This document shows, in pieces, positions 1-7,051 of a DNA stretch of 9,491 bases. Below the pieces are notes generated by a model. That model was not told where the DNA came from, did not search any database, and worked only from the letters and a program-made list of their open reading frames with translations. A program made the translations under genes and the position numbers. Numbering within the stretch: position 1 is the first letter of the stretch; each line of letters opens with the position of its first letter. Source of the stretch: Dehalococcoidia bacterium (lineage in GTDB: Bacteria > Chloroflexota > Dehalococcoidia > UBA3495); NCBI GenBank assembly GCA_002730485.1, contig PCAH01000111.1:1-9491 (forward strand), read 5' to 3'.

Positions 1-894
1 CTAACGAACACGCACCGTGCGTCGCAAAAAGGCGCTCAGCAGGTCTACGGCCAGGACCAGAATCAGATACCACAGGATTATCAACGCCACATCTGTGTAT
101 TGGAAAAAGCTCAGATTGAGCCTGAATTCCTGGCCCAAACCTCCTGCGCTGACAAAGCCGACAACCACGGTCGTGCGAATCACCACCTCCCACCGGTAGA
201 GCAGATAGGTCAGAAACTGGGGCATTGCCTGGGGGATGATCCCGTAGGCCAACATCTGTAAATCTCCGGCCCCGGCAGAACGGAGCGCCCGCGCCGGGCC
301 CGGGTCCATATTCTCCACCACTTCCGCAGAAAGCTTGCCCACGATCCCGTAGTTATGCAGCCCCAGGGCGATGGCCCCCGGCAGTATCCCCGGCGAGAGA
401 AAGAACACTATCACCATCGCCCAGACCAACTCCGGGACCGATCTGGTGAAGGCAAAAAATAGCCGGAAGACATGGTACAAGGCTCCCATCGCCCGAGACG
501 CGTTCCCTCCCAACTCGCCGTTGCTCACGTTTCTCGCCGCTGGCAAAAAGGTCAGCAACACACCCAGGCCAGCCAGGCCAATGGCCAGCACACTCATCAT
601 CAGGGTCTTGTAGGCGAGCTTTCCGGTCTCGCCCCAACGGCCCAGGTCAAAGAACGCTGGGGTCCCACCACCAGCCAAGCCATCTTCCAGTCCCAATAAC
701 TGCCGCAGAAAACTGCTGGCATTGCTCCAGGAGCGTCCGGAGAACAAGTCCCCCAACCCGCTGTCAGCGCCAACCAGGATATAGACCCAAGACACCACCG
801 CCAGTCCTATAAACCCATAGAGAGACGCCCTGGCGACGGTCATTCCTCTTCGGCCTCGCACAGCCTCCATTAGAGCCGAATCGTCGGTTCTCAT
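1..894 (-). CDS. ABC transporter permease, PhnE-like (second permease of the operon)
   Basis: This is an inner-membrane permease of the phosphonate/phosphite ABC importer family (PhnE/PtxC/HtxC-like), forming the translocation pore with the other permease. I chose the ATG at 894-892, giving 297 aa. It overlaps the TGA of the upstream gene as ATGA, the usual coupling arrangement, whereas an in-frame start at 975 would overlap that gene by 85 nt. Several hydrophobic segments are visible, including one near residues 23-40, one near 95-115, two in the middle and one close to the C-terminus. The cytoplasmic EAA-type loop that docks on the ATPase is recognisable as ALRSAGAGDLQMLAYGIIP in the last third. 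The stop codon falls exactly at the window edge (1-3), so later operon genes would be outside. The family is clear; the substrate is not. Confidence 0.88.
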   Translation of the reverse strand: MRTDDSALMEAVRGRRGMTVARASLYGFIGLAVVSWVYILVGADSGLGDLFSGRSWSNASSFLRQLLGLEDGLAGGGTPAFFDLGRWGETGKLAYKTLMMSVLAIGLAGLGVLLTFLPAARNVSNGELGGNASRAMGALYHVFRLFFAFTRSVPELVWAMVIVFFLSPGILPGAIALGLHNYGIVGKLSAEVVENMDPGPARALRSAGAGDLQMLAYGIIPQAMPQFLTYLLYRWEVVIRTTVVVGFVSAGGLGQEFRLNLSFFQYTDVALIILWYLILVLAVDLLSAFLRRTVRVR

Positions 895-1718
895 GTGCTC
901 AGGCTCCGACGCACCCTGGTACTCCAATAATCGACCAGCAGCACCAACCCAAACAGGAACAAGAGTAGGGTCCAAACCTCACCGAACTTCAGGTCGTTCA
1001 GCGAGAGTTGTATCTCAAAGCCCAACCCGCGAATCCCGACGAAACTCATGATGGCTGCGGCGCGGATGGCACACTCAAACCGGTAGAAACCATAGCTGAG
1101 CAGGTCGGTCAGTACCATGGGCATCCGACCATAGATCAAGACTCTGGCTGGCGATGCCCCTGCGGAGCGCAATCCGTCCAGTGGTCCCTCAGGCACGTCA
1201 TTGAGCAATTCGGAATAGATGCGGCCGAGTATTCCGGCGTAGGGCATGGCGATGGCCAGCACCACGGCCAGGGAGGAGAGGCCGAACGCCGCAACGAACA
1301 ATACGGCCCAGATCAGTTCGTGAATGGAGCGCATGAACGCCAGGATGAACCGGACAACCACGGCCACTGCCAACCGGACGCGGCCTGGGGTTCCAAGTGG
1401 GCCGGAAGCGATTATTCCCAGGGGGAGCCCAAACAAGATGGCCAGAGTGATGCCAGCGACGGCGTGGACCACCGTCTGCCAACTGGCGATGAAAGCCAAT
1501 CTCAAGAAACCAGGAGACAACTCCGGCGGGAACAGCGCCAGGCAGAAGTCCTTGAGCGCGGCGCTTCCACCGGTGTGGATGATACCGCCCCTCCAGTCCA
1601 CCCCAGAGAGGCTCCACACAAACGCGCCAAATAAGACCAGCGTCAGCAGCCGCCTGGCCTCAAGGAACCGGGCAATGCCGGTGGATTTAGGGCTGGCGGT
1701 CCAAATCATAAAGGGCAT
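891..1718 (-). CDS. phnE: ABC transporter permease, PhnE-like (first permease)
   Basis: This is the first of two tandem PhnE-like permeases, 275 aa, a usual length. Hydrophobic segments lie near residues 23-38, 75-105, 115-145, 148-165 and 248-263. The EAA-type ATPase-docking loop is at about 181-200 (DGLRSAGASPARVLIYGRMP), and the same RSAGA core appears in the second permease. The ATG at 1718 overlaps the end of the ATPase gene by 32 nt. An in-frame ATG at 1709 is an equally possible start, and neither has a strong Shine-Dalgarno, consistent with translational coupling. Its TGA overlaps the start of the next permease as ATGA. Two distinct permeases suggest a heterodimeric pore, as in several phosphite and hypophosphite type systems. 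Family assignment is firm; substrate is unknown. Confidence 0.88.
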   Translation of the reverse strand: MPFMIWTASPKSTGIARFLEARRLLTLVLFGAFVWSLSGVDWRGGIIHTGGSAALKDFCLALFPPELSPGFLRLAFIASWQTVVHAVAGITLAILFGLPLGIIASGPLGTPGRVRLAVAVVVRFILAFMRSIHELIWAVLFVAAFGLSSLAVVLAIAMPYAGILGRIYSELLNDVPEGPLDGLRSAGASPARVLIYGRMPMVLTDLLSYGFYRFECAIRAAAIMSFVGIRGLGFEIQLSLNDLKFGEVWTLLLFLFGLVLLVDYWSTRVRRSLST

Positions 1719-2484
1719 CGAGCACTGAAGGTGTCAGCTCCTGGCTCGGTATATCGAATTGGAGCACACCCTCACGCAGCCCGATCACCCTAGTGAAGTG
1801 TTCTCTAATCATTTCAGGCGCGTGCAAACTGGCAATCATCGCACCACCAGTGTCGGCCGCCAAACCAGTCAGCAGTCTCAATATCTCGTCAGCCCTGGCC
1901 GGGTCCAGAGAAGAGACAGGCTCGTCTGCCAGGATTATCTTGGGCTTTTGCAGCATTAATCTGGCAATGGCGACTCTTTGCTGCTCTCCGCCGGATAACT
2001 GGGAAGTAGGATCATCGATTTTATCGGCGATGCCCAGGCGGGATAACGCGGCAAATGCGGCATCTCGCTCTCTGGCAGAGAAAAGTGAGACCAAAGACCG
2101 AAGTAATCCCCATTGACCCAACCGTCCGGCTAGGACGTTCTGCACCGCCGGTAGTTGCGGCACCAGATCAAGTTGCTGCTGTATCAACCCCACAGCCTCG
2201 GAAAGCCCGCGGCCGGACTGAAGACGGCTGGCTCGCTGGGAGTTCAAGAAAAGCTCGCCAGTGTCTGGTGGGATCAGTCCGGCTAGAACGTATAACAGGG
2301 TCGACTTGCCGCTGCCGCTGGGCCCAGCCAGCGCCACCCGCTCCCCGGCGCTGATAGCAACGTCGATTGGGGCCAAAGCCGTCAAGGCACCAAAGGCCTT
2401 GCCAATCCCATAGCCTTCAACAAGGAGTTGGGTCTGGTCACTATCAACGGTGGTTTGGTTCAGCGGGCCTGAAGTCTGGCTCAC
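1687..2484 (-). CDS. phnC: ABC transporter ATP-binding protein, PhnC-like
   Basis: This is the cytoplasmic ATPase that powers the importer; 265 aa, full length. All nucleotide-binding motifs are intact: Walker A GPSGSGKST at 54-62, Q-loop in IQQQ at about 101-104, signature QLSGGEQQR at 162-170, Walker B IILADEP at 183-189 with the D-loop SSLD following, and the switch histidine H221. The run around the Q-loop and the ending VIGLREG are typical of PhnC. The start is GTG at 2484-2482, overlapping the TGA of the binding-protein gene as GTGA. This supports coupled translation and a fixed start. The protein has an extension of about 20 residues before the first strand (LLVEGYGIGKAFG), which is slightly long for PhnC. 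Confidence 0.92.
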   Translation of the reverse strand: MSQTSGPLNQTTVDSDQTQLLVEGYGIGKAFGALTALAPIDVAISAGERVALAGPSGSGKSTLLYVLAGLIPPDTGELFLNSQRASRLQSGRGLSEAVGLIQQQLDLVPQLPAVQNVLAGRLGQWGLLRSLVSLFSARERDAAFAALSRLGIADKIDDPTSQLSGGEQQRVAIARLMLQKPKIILADEPVSSLDPARADEILRLLTGLAADTGGAMIASLHAPEMIREHFTRVIGLREGVLQFDIPSQELTPSVLDALYDLDRQP

Positions 2485-3371
2485 TTGATGATACCCAGTT
2501 CCCTCGCCACATCCTCTATGGCTTTGTAATTGCTATTTTCCGTGGCGATGAATCGATCCGTGCTGAACAAACTCAAAATCTCCTGATTCTCTTCAGGGCT
2601 CAAATCCAAAAGAGCTTGTTGGACCCTTTGTGGGAAGTCGTCGCCAAATCTTTCACTCATACCGGAAGCGGCGGTCCAGTTGTAGTCAAAATAGGCTGGT
2701 GTCGTTTCCAATACGCGGACCTTCTCAGTGTTCACCAGCCCTTCTGTCACCGCCCTTTCCCAGACGTCTTCGTTGAGGGCGCCAACATCAAAAGCGCCGC
2801 TCTCAACCAATCGCCAGGTCAGGTCATGGGAGCCGGAATAATTCGGCGGAGATTTGAAGCTGGCATCCGCATCCAACCCGGCAGATTGCAAGAAATGTCG
2901 GGGCATCAGATGACCAGATGTGGAGCTCTCGCTGCCAAATGTGATGGTCAGGTCTTCCGCCAGATCGGCCAGATCAACCAGAGAGTTGGCTGGCAGATCA
3001 TTTCGGACGATGAATTTGGAGTGGAATGTAGCGTCATTCTCACGTTGAGCCAAAGCCTGGGCGCCGGAATCAAGTATCCGGGCCTGCACACCGGTGAGTC
3101 CGCCAAAGAAGGCTAGATCGAGATTACCCTGGGTAAATGCTGTCACCACCGCCGCGTAATCTGCGCTGGGCACGTACTCGACCTCAACCCCCAACCGCTG
3201 GGAGAGATATTCAGCGAAACCGTCATACCGCCTGGCAAGTCGGGAGGCGTCCTGATCTGGGATGCCCCCCACACGGAGCACGGGGGCATCACTGCCGCCA
3301 CAGGCCGAGACCAGCAGCAAGACCACGACCAACACCAATCCGAGAAATGGGACCCGTATCAAACTCTTCAA
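2481..3371 (-). CDS. phnD: Phosphonate/selenate-type ABC transporter substrate-binding lipoprotein, PhnD-like
   Basis: This is an extracytoplasmic solute-binding protein of the PhnD superfamily; 296 aa. The N-terminus is a lipoprotein signal: K2 and R6, a hydrophobic core, then the lipobox LVSAC with the lipidated cysteine at C24. The mature part follows the family pattern: LRVGGIPDQD (32-41), DYAAVV (71-76), FFGG (88-91), the anion-binding SSTSGH loop (149-154), YSGSHD (178-183), GALNEDVW (197-204) and PAYFDYNW (225-232). From memory the last three, with the HS after residue 116, resemble the clade annotated 'putative selenate' binding protein rather than classical PhnD. That is a family label, not proven specificity. 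The start is TTG at 3371-3369, preceded by GGAAG with 4 nt spacing; an in-frame stop lies just upstream, so no longer start is available. It is first in the operon and has a long structured leader. Confidence 0.88.
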   Translation of the reverse strand: MKSLIRVPFLGLVLVVVLLLVSACGGSDAPVLRVGGIPDQDASRLARRYDGFAEYLSQRLGVEVEYVPSADYAAVVTAFTQGNLDLAFFGGLTGVQARILDSGAQALAQRENDATFHSKFIVRNDLPANSLVDLADLAEDLTITFGSESSTSGHLMPRHFLQSAGLDADASFKSPPNYSGSHDLTWRLVESGAFDVGALNEDVWERAVTEGLVNTEKVRVLETTPAYFDYNWTAASGMSERFGDDFPQRVQQALLDLSPEENQEILSLFSTDRFIATENSNYKAIEDVARELGIIK

Positions 3372-3464
3372 CTTACTTCCAAATGCCAGCGATTACCCAG
3401 AAACTATGCCTGACAAAAGACACAGGATTATCAGCCCGAATGAATAACCATTAAAAATTGGTAG

Positions 3465-3616
3465 TCCAACGGCTTACCTGGGGTTTGGAAGAAAGGCGGC
3501 GACGTGGGAAAAAGAGAGGAACAGGGGAAAATTCCCTGAAGCTACATGAAAACCCAGTGGGACCGCCGATCTGTCCAGGCCCCGCAGGTGCTGACTCAGG
3601 TAAAACCGGCGTTGGA
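3465..3616 (-). ncRNA. Candidate structured leader RNA (three-way junction) upstream of phnD
   Basis: The two ends of this segment pair over about 150 nt. TCCAAC (3465-3470) pairs with GTTGGA (3611-3616), GG (3471-3472) with CC (3606-3607), and TTACCTG (3474-3480) with CAGGTAA (3597-3603). Read as minus-strand RNA, one further G-U pair forms at 3473/3604, which slightly favours that strand. Inside, GGGTTT (3481-3486) pairs with AAACCC (3550-3555), enclosing a hairpin CAGGG/CCCTG (3522-3526 with 3534-3538). A second arm pairs 3559-3564 with 3578-3583, giving a compact three-way junction. The promoter at 3657-3685 would transcribe it as part of the phnD leader. I recognise no known riboswitch consensus (cobalamin, TPP, SAM, Moco, lysine and glycine considered). 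Confidence 0.45.
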
Positions 3617-3656
3617 AGTCTTCATGCTTGTATATGCTACGGCTAACACATCAAAA

Positions 3657-3685
3657 ATATTAATGACCTATATAAACTATGTCAA
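3657..3685 (-). promoter_or_regulatory. Sigma-70-type promoter for the ABC importer operon
   Basis: On the minus strand a perfect -35 box TTGACA (3685-3680) is followed by a 17-nt spacer and the -10 box TAATAT (3662-3657), which matches 4 of 6 consensus bases. The surroundings are AT-rich. Transcription would begin near 3650, giving a leader of about 280 nt before the phnD TTG at 3371 that includes the whole structured segment. Confidence 0.6.
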
Positions 3686-3738
3686 ATATATCGGAGTCTA
3701 TGGGCCTTCAGAACACCTCTACGGAGGCTGGAGATTCC

Positions 3739-3767
3739 TTTACAACAATTGGGCTCGGCATTACAAT
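3739..3767 (+). promoter_or_regulatory. Sigma-70-type promoter for lysS-serS
   Basis: TTTACA (3739-3744), 17-nt spacer, TACAAT (3762-3767); each box matches 5 of 6 consensus bases. The expected transcription start is near 3774. That is only about 6 nt before the ATG at 3780, so it argues against that codon as the lysS start and favours the ATG at 3882 with a leader of about 108 nt. Confidence 0.65.
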
Positions 3768-3881
3768 CGCTAGTCAGATATGGCGACGCATTTCGCTGTA
3801 TTCCGGCGCTTTTTCAGCCGATTATCTCAACCATTCATCCCAACCAAGCCGCCTCGGAACTGTTGGGGCCCTCAGGACTTG

Positions 3882-5423
3882 ATGCCAGACCCAGAAGACA
3901 TACTCATGGCCAATCGGGCCACCAAGCTCGACCGTATACGCGGCAACGGCATCGACCCCTATCCGGCCCGTTTTCACCGCTCCTACGACACTGCAGAGGC
4001 GACCAACCTCTTTGAAGAATTGGAGAGCGTTGAGCCAGTCGATGAGAAACTCCAAAACATCACACTGGCCGGCCGCATCTCCTCCATGCGCACCATGGGC
4101 AAGGCTGCCTTCATGGACATCCGTGACGCTTCCGGGGTCATCCAGGTTCTACTCCGCCAGAACAACCTGAACGAGGGCTTTGACCTGATCAAGGACCTGG
4201 ACTTGGGCGACCACCTGGGCGTACGGGGCAACCTGATGCGCACTCGCACCGGCCAGGTGACCATTGATGCCCTGGAACTGACCGTCACTGCCAAGGGCAT
4301 GCGTCCCCTACCAGAGAAATGGCATGGCCTGAGGGATGTTGAGACCCGCTACCGACAGCGGTACCTGGACCTGATCGCCAACCAGGACGAGATCATGCCG
4401 GTGTTCGTACTGCGCAGCAAGGTGATTAGCGGCATCCGCAGATTTCTGGACGAACGGGGCTTTCTGGAAGTGGACACCCCAATCCTCGTGCCGGTCGCGG
4501 GAGGAGCCCACGCCCAGCCCTTCATCACCCACCACAACGCCCTGGACCAGCAACTCTATCTGCGCATCGCCACCGAGCTATACCTGAAGCGGCTGATAAT
4601 CGGCGGGTTCGACAAAGTCTATGAGATTGGTCGCGTGTTCCGCAACGAGGGCATCGACCAGGACCACAACCCCGAGTTCACCCTGCTGGAGAGCTACGAG
4701 GCCTACGCGGATTACAACGACGTCATGGAGATGGTCGAGCAGATGGTCTCTACGATCTGCACAGCCGTGAACGGCACGACCAAGATATCCATCGGCGATG
4801 ATGTCATCGACTTTGCGCCGCCGTGGGCCAGGGTCAGTCTGCGCGAGGAACTGGAAAAACGCAGCGGCATCAACCTTGAATCCACCGATAACGAAGCCCT
4901 ACGCAAGAAAGCATCAGAGATCGGCATCGACACTGCAGTCTTGGAAAGCCGGGGTCGTCTCATAGACAAGCTCCTCTCCACCTTTGTGGAGCCGAACCTG
5001 GTCCAGCCGACCTTTGTCCTGGACTACCCAGAGGAGATGTCCCCACTGGCCAAGGCCAAACCAGGCGCACCCGGCTATGTGGAGCGCTTTGAAGCCTTTG
5101 CCTATGGCATGGAGATAGCCAATTCCTACAGCGAGCTGAACGATCCAGCGGTACAACGGGAGCGGTTCGAAGACCAGGCCAAGATTCAAGAACTCTTCGA
5201 GAACGAAGACGTTGACCGGCAGGACGACGATTTCCTGACGGCCATGGAGTACGGCATGCCCCCCACCGGCGGCTTGGGCATCGGAATCGACCGTCTGGTA
5301 ATGCTGCTCTCCGGCCAGCCATCCATCCGAGACGTGCTGCTGTTCCCCCAGATGCGGACACTGGCAAACATCTCAACGGAAGACGAGACTGAAATCGACT
5401 CCGGCGAAGAAACGACGGATTAA
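3882..5423 (+). CDS. lysS: Lysine--tRNA ligase (class II)
   Basis: This cytoplasmic enzyme charges tRNA-Lys with lysine using ATP. With the start at 3882 it has 513 aa, within the usual bacterial LysRS range. The N-terminal signature GIDPYPARF (about 23-31) is followed by an OB-fold anticodon-binding domain (about 60-140) and the class II catalytic core. Motif 1 is near 186-202 (FLEVDTPIL), motif 2 near 250-266 (GRVFRNEGID, then HNPEFT) and motif 3 near 463-475 (GGLGIGIDRLVML). The frame stays open upstream to an ATG at 3780, but those 34 residues do not look like LysRS and that codon has no Shine-Dalgarno. AGGA (3874-3877) precedes 3882; ATG 3906 is a second, shorter choice. The last 20 residues form an acidic tail. 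serS follows after 2 nt, so the two are co-transcribed. Confidence 0.95.
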   Translation: MPDPEDILMANRATKLDRIRGNGIDPYPARFHRSYDTAEATNLFEELESVEPVDEKLQNITLAGRISSMRTMGKAAFMDIRDASGVIQVLLRQNNLNEGFDLIKDLDLGDHLGVRGNLMRTRTGQVTIDALELTVTAKGMRPLPEKWHGLRDVETRYRQRYLDLIANQDEIMPVFVLRSKVISGIRRFLDERGFLEVDTPILVPVAGGAHAQPFITHHNALDQQLYLRIATELYLKRLIIGGFDKVYEIGRVFRNEGIDQDHNPEFTLLESYEAYADYNDVMEMVEQMVSTICTAVNGTTKISIGDDVIDFAPPWARVSLREELEKRSGINLESTDNEALRKKASEIGIDTAVLESRGRLIDKLLSTFVEPNLVQPTFVLDYPEEMSPLAKAKPGAPGYVERFEAFAYGMEIANSYSELNDPAVQRERFEDQAKIQELFENEDVDRQDDDFLTAMEYGMPPTGGLGIGIDRLVMLLSGQPSIRDVLLFPQMRTLANISTEDETEIDSGEETTD

Positions 5424-5425
5424 CA

Positions 5426-6709
5426 ATGCTTTCTATCGAACACATACGAGAACACCCGGACGAGGTGCGTGCCGCCCTAAAAACCAGGGGGGAAGACGAC
5501 TCCATCACCGAGGTTCTGGAACTGGATACGGCGATTCGCGCTGCCATCACCGAGCGCGACAACCTGAACGCAGAGCGCAATCGGGTGAGCAAGGAATTGG
5601 GGCAGGCCCGTTCACAGGGGCAAGAGGTCTCAGAAGAGGCCCGGGCTCAGATGCGGGAGACCGGCAACCAGGCCGATGCGCTGAACGAAAAGACCCGAGA
5701 GTTGGGAGACCGCATGAGCGAGATCATGTTGACCCTCCCCAACCTGCCCCAGTCCGACGTTCCCGTTGGCGAGGATGAATCCGGCAGCGTTGTCATTCGC
5801 CAGAGCGGCGAGCCCCCGGTCATGGACTTCGAGCCCAAACCCCACTGGGACCTGGGCGAAGAACTGGGAATCATCGACTTTGAACGCGGCACCAAGCTGG
5901 CGGGAAGTCGGTTCTACACCATGCAGGACTACGGACCCAAGCTGGAGCGGGCCGTGATCGCCTTCATGCTGGACCTGCATTCAAAGAATCACGGCTACAC
6001 GGAGATTTCTCTGCCTGCCGTGGTCAAACGGGACATCATGGAGGGCTCCGGCAACCTGCCCAAATTTGAAGACAACCTTTACCACGACGTTGAAGATGAC
6101 CTCTGGCTGATACCAACCGCTGAAGTCCCAATCACCAACCTGTACCGGGACGAAATAATCCCGGCCAACACGCTGCCCCTGAAATACGTGGCCCAGACTC
6201 CCTGCTTCCGCCGGGAAAAGGCCTCCGCTGGCCGGGACACCCGTGGCATCAAGCGGGTGCACCAGTTCAACAAGGTTGAGATGTACCAGTTTGTTGAGCC
6301 TGAGACCTCCAATGCAGATTTGGAGAAGTTGGTGGACGACGCTGAAGATGTCTGCCGACAATTGGGCTTCACCTACCGGGTCTTAGCCCTCTGCACTGGA
6401 GACATGGGTTTCGCATCCTCCAAGACCTACGACATAGAAGTCTGGGCGGCTGGCTGCCAGGAGTGGCTTGAGGTCAGCTCCTGCTCCAACTGTACCGACT
6501 TCCAGGCCCGCCGCTCCAACATCCGCTACCGAGCGGAAGACGGCGGCCGCCCCCGCATCCCTCACACCCTGAACGGCTCGGGCCTGGCTCTGCCCCGCGT
6601 CATGATCGCCATCATGGAGAACAATCAGCAGCCGGACGGCTCGATCGTCATCCCCGAGGTGCTTCGTCCATACACCGGTTTCGACGTTATCCCGACCAAG
6701 ACCAGCTAA
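5426..6709 (+). CDS. serS: Serine--tRNA ligase
   Basis: This cytoplasmic class II synthetase charges tRNA-Ser, and tRNA-Sec where present; 427 aa, the normal length. The start MLSIEHIREHPDEVRAAL is typical. Residues about 33-105 are charged and heptad-like, forming the tRNA-binding coiled-coil arm that ends at the usual LPNLP (104-108). The catalytic core shows the TAEV loop (231-234), motif 2 (CFRREKASAGRDTRG at 260-274, with HQFNKVE at 279-285), the serine-binding SSCSNCTDFQARR (351-363) and motif 3 (TLNGSGLALPRVMIAIMENN, 381-400). No key residue is missing. It begins 2 nt after the lysS stop with no separate promoter, so it should be translated from the lysS transcript. Confidence 0.97.
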   Translation: MLSIEHIREHPDEVRAALKTRGEDDSITEVLELDTAIRAAITERDNLNAERNRVSKELGQARSQGQEVSEEARAQMRETGNQADALNEKTRELGDRMSEIMLTLPNLPQSDVPVGEDESGSVVIRQSGEPPVMDFEPKPHWDLGEELGIIDFERGTKLAGSRFYTMQDYGPKLERAVIAFMLDLHSKNHGYTEISLPAVVKRDIMEGSGNLPKFEDNLYHDVEDDLWLIPTAEVPITNLYRDEIIPANTLPLKYVAQTPCFRREKASAGRDTRGIKRVHQFNKVEMYQFVEPETSNADLEKLVDDAEDVCRQLGFTYRVLALCTGDMGFASSKTYDIEVWAAGCQEWLEVSSCSNCTDFQARRSNIRYRAEDGGRPRIPHTLNGSGLALPRVMIAIMENNQQPDGSIVIPEVLRPYTGFDVIPTKTS

Positions 6710-6734
6710 CATTGATCACTCTGTTTCGGACTCC

Positions 6735-6830
6735 ATGTTTAAGAACAGAACTTTATATAAAACTCCGGGGCAAAGCAGGATTGTAGCAATAGGTGCTCTT
6801 CTACTGCTGGTTATGGCCATTGCAGACTGA
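6735..6830 (+). CDS. Possible small hydrophobic peptide (31 aa)
   Basis: A short ATG-to-TGA frame just after serS encodes a peptide with a basic N-terminus (MFKNRTLYK) and a hydrophobic run of 15 residues (IVAIGALLLLVMAIA) ending in D. This is the layout of a single-span small membrane protein. Against it, there is no good Shine-Dalgarno (only GGA at 6728-6730) and no homologue that I recognise. It could be chance or a decayed remnant. Confidence 0.18.
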   Translation: MFKNRTLYKTPGQSRIVAIGALLLLVMAIAD

Positions 6831-6932
6831 ACTGCGAAGGCTTCAGGCTGGAGACGGTCCGGGTGGACGGGCCTTCCGCCCCTCCGGAAAATGCATGTGA
6901 TGGCTTTTCCACAGCGTTTGTGCAAGAAGAAG

Positions 6933-6981
6933 CCCGGCGAGCGTTTGATGATTCCCTCATCTTGCTCGGGCCTTAGCCGGG
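6933..6981 (+). terminator. Nested hairpin, possible terminator of lysS-serS or leader element
   Basis: CCCGGC (6933-6938) pairs with GCCGGG (6976-6981), GAGC (6939-6942) with GCTC (6964-6967), and GATGA (6947-6951) with TCATC (6957-6961) around a 5-nt loop. The stem is followed by a pyrimidine tract (TTCCTTCCTTC) rather than a clean T-run, so it is not a classical intrinsic terminator. It lies just upstream of the promoter at 6991-7019 and could insulate the two transcription units. Confidence 0.35.
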
Positions 6982-6990
6982 TTCCTTCCT

Positions 6991-7019
6991 TCGACAGCCA
7001 ACCCAGCTTAGGCTAGAAT
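6991..7019 (+). promoter_or_regulatory. Sigma-70-type promoter for the deacetylase gene
   Basis: TCGACA (6991-6996), 17-nt spacer, TAGAAT (7014-7019); each box matches 5 of 6 consensus bases. The expected start near 7026 leaves a short leader of about 26 nt carrying GGAGG before the ATG at 7052. Confidence 0.6.
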
Positions 7020-7020
7020 G

Positions 7021-7045
7021 CCTCCAACTAATTCCAGTCTGGAGG
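7021..7045 (+). promoter_or_regulatory. Hairpin overlapping the deacetylase Shine-Dalgarno
   Basis: CCTCCA (7021-7026) is complementary to TGGAGG (7040-7045), and ACT (7027-7029) to AGT (7036-7038) with one bulged C. This gives a 9-bp stem that buries GGAGG. Whether the left arm is transcribed depends on the exact start point: initiation near 7020 includes it, initiation at 7026 removes most of it. Confidence 0.3.
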
Positions 7046-7051
7046 GAAGGC

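Larger units (their letters stand above)
3372..3881. other. Divergent intergenic region between phnD and lysS
   Basis: About 510 nt without a convincing gene. From left to right it holds the distal phnD leader (3372-3464, including a small TTGG-ACTA-CCAA hairpin followed by T5 on the minus strand at 3469-3453), the structured segment 3465-3616, an AT-rich stretch with the importer promoter (3657-3685), a short CCTC-TACG-GAGG hairpin (3716-3727), the lysS promoter (3739-3767) and a lysS leader of about 108 nt. Short open frames here show no family resemblance or good ribosome-binding sites. Confidence 0.6.
6710..7051. other. Intergenic region between serS and the deacetylase gene
   Basis: About 340 nt with no established gene. 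It contains a possible 31-codon ORF (6735-6830), an AT-rich palindrome TTTATATAAA near 6752-6761, a 7-bp hairpin GGGTGGA/TCCGCCC (6861-6867 with 6875-6881, one G-U pair), a nested larger hairpin (6933-6981), the deacetylase promoter (6991-7019) and a hairpin over its Shine-Dalgarno (7021-7045). No classical hairpin with T-run terminator directly follows serS. Confidence 0.5.

Noticed and set aside
1008..1634. 208-codon plus-strand frame antisense to the first permease
   Set aside because: Rich in Gln, Asp, Gly and His, as expected from the complement of a membrane protein gene; no motif.
3555..3568. T-box-like TGGGACCGCC on the plus strand upstream of lysS
   Set aside because: It resembles the T-box TGGNACCGCG, but no specifier stem or terminator/antiterminator pair fits, the UGGG would not match the usual discriminator base of tRNA-Lys or tRNA-Ser, and the lysS promoter lies downstream of it.
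3716..3727. CCTC-TACG-GAGG hairpin with a UNCG-type tetraloop
   Set aside because: Only 4 bp and upstream of the predicted lysS transcription start, so it is probably not part of a stable transcript from that promoter.
3679..3882. 67-codon plus-strand frame in the divergent intergenic region
   Set aside because: No ribosome-binding site, no recognisable family pattern, and it overlaps the lysS promoter.
4960..5592. 210-codon minus-strand frame across the lysS-serS junction
   Set aside because: Shadow of two well-supported genes; composition rich in Arg, Ser and Pro with no domain pattern.
6716..6925. 69-codon minus-strand frame after serS
   Set aside because: No ribosome-binding site or family resemblance, Arg/Pro-rich composition typical of antisense frames in GC-rich DNA.
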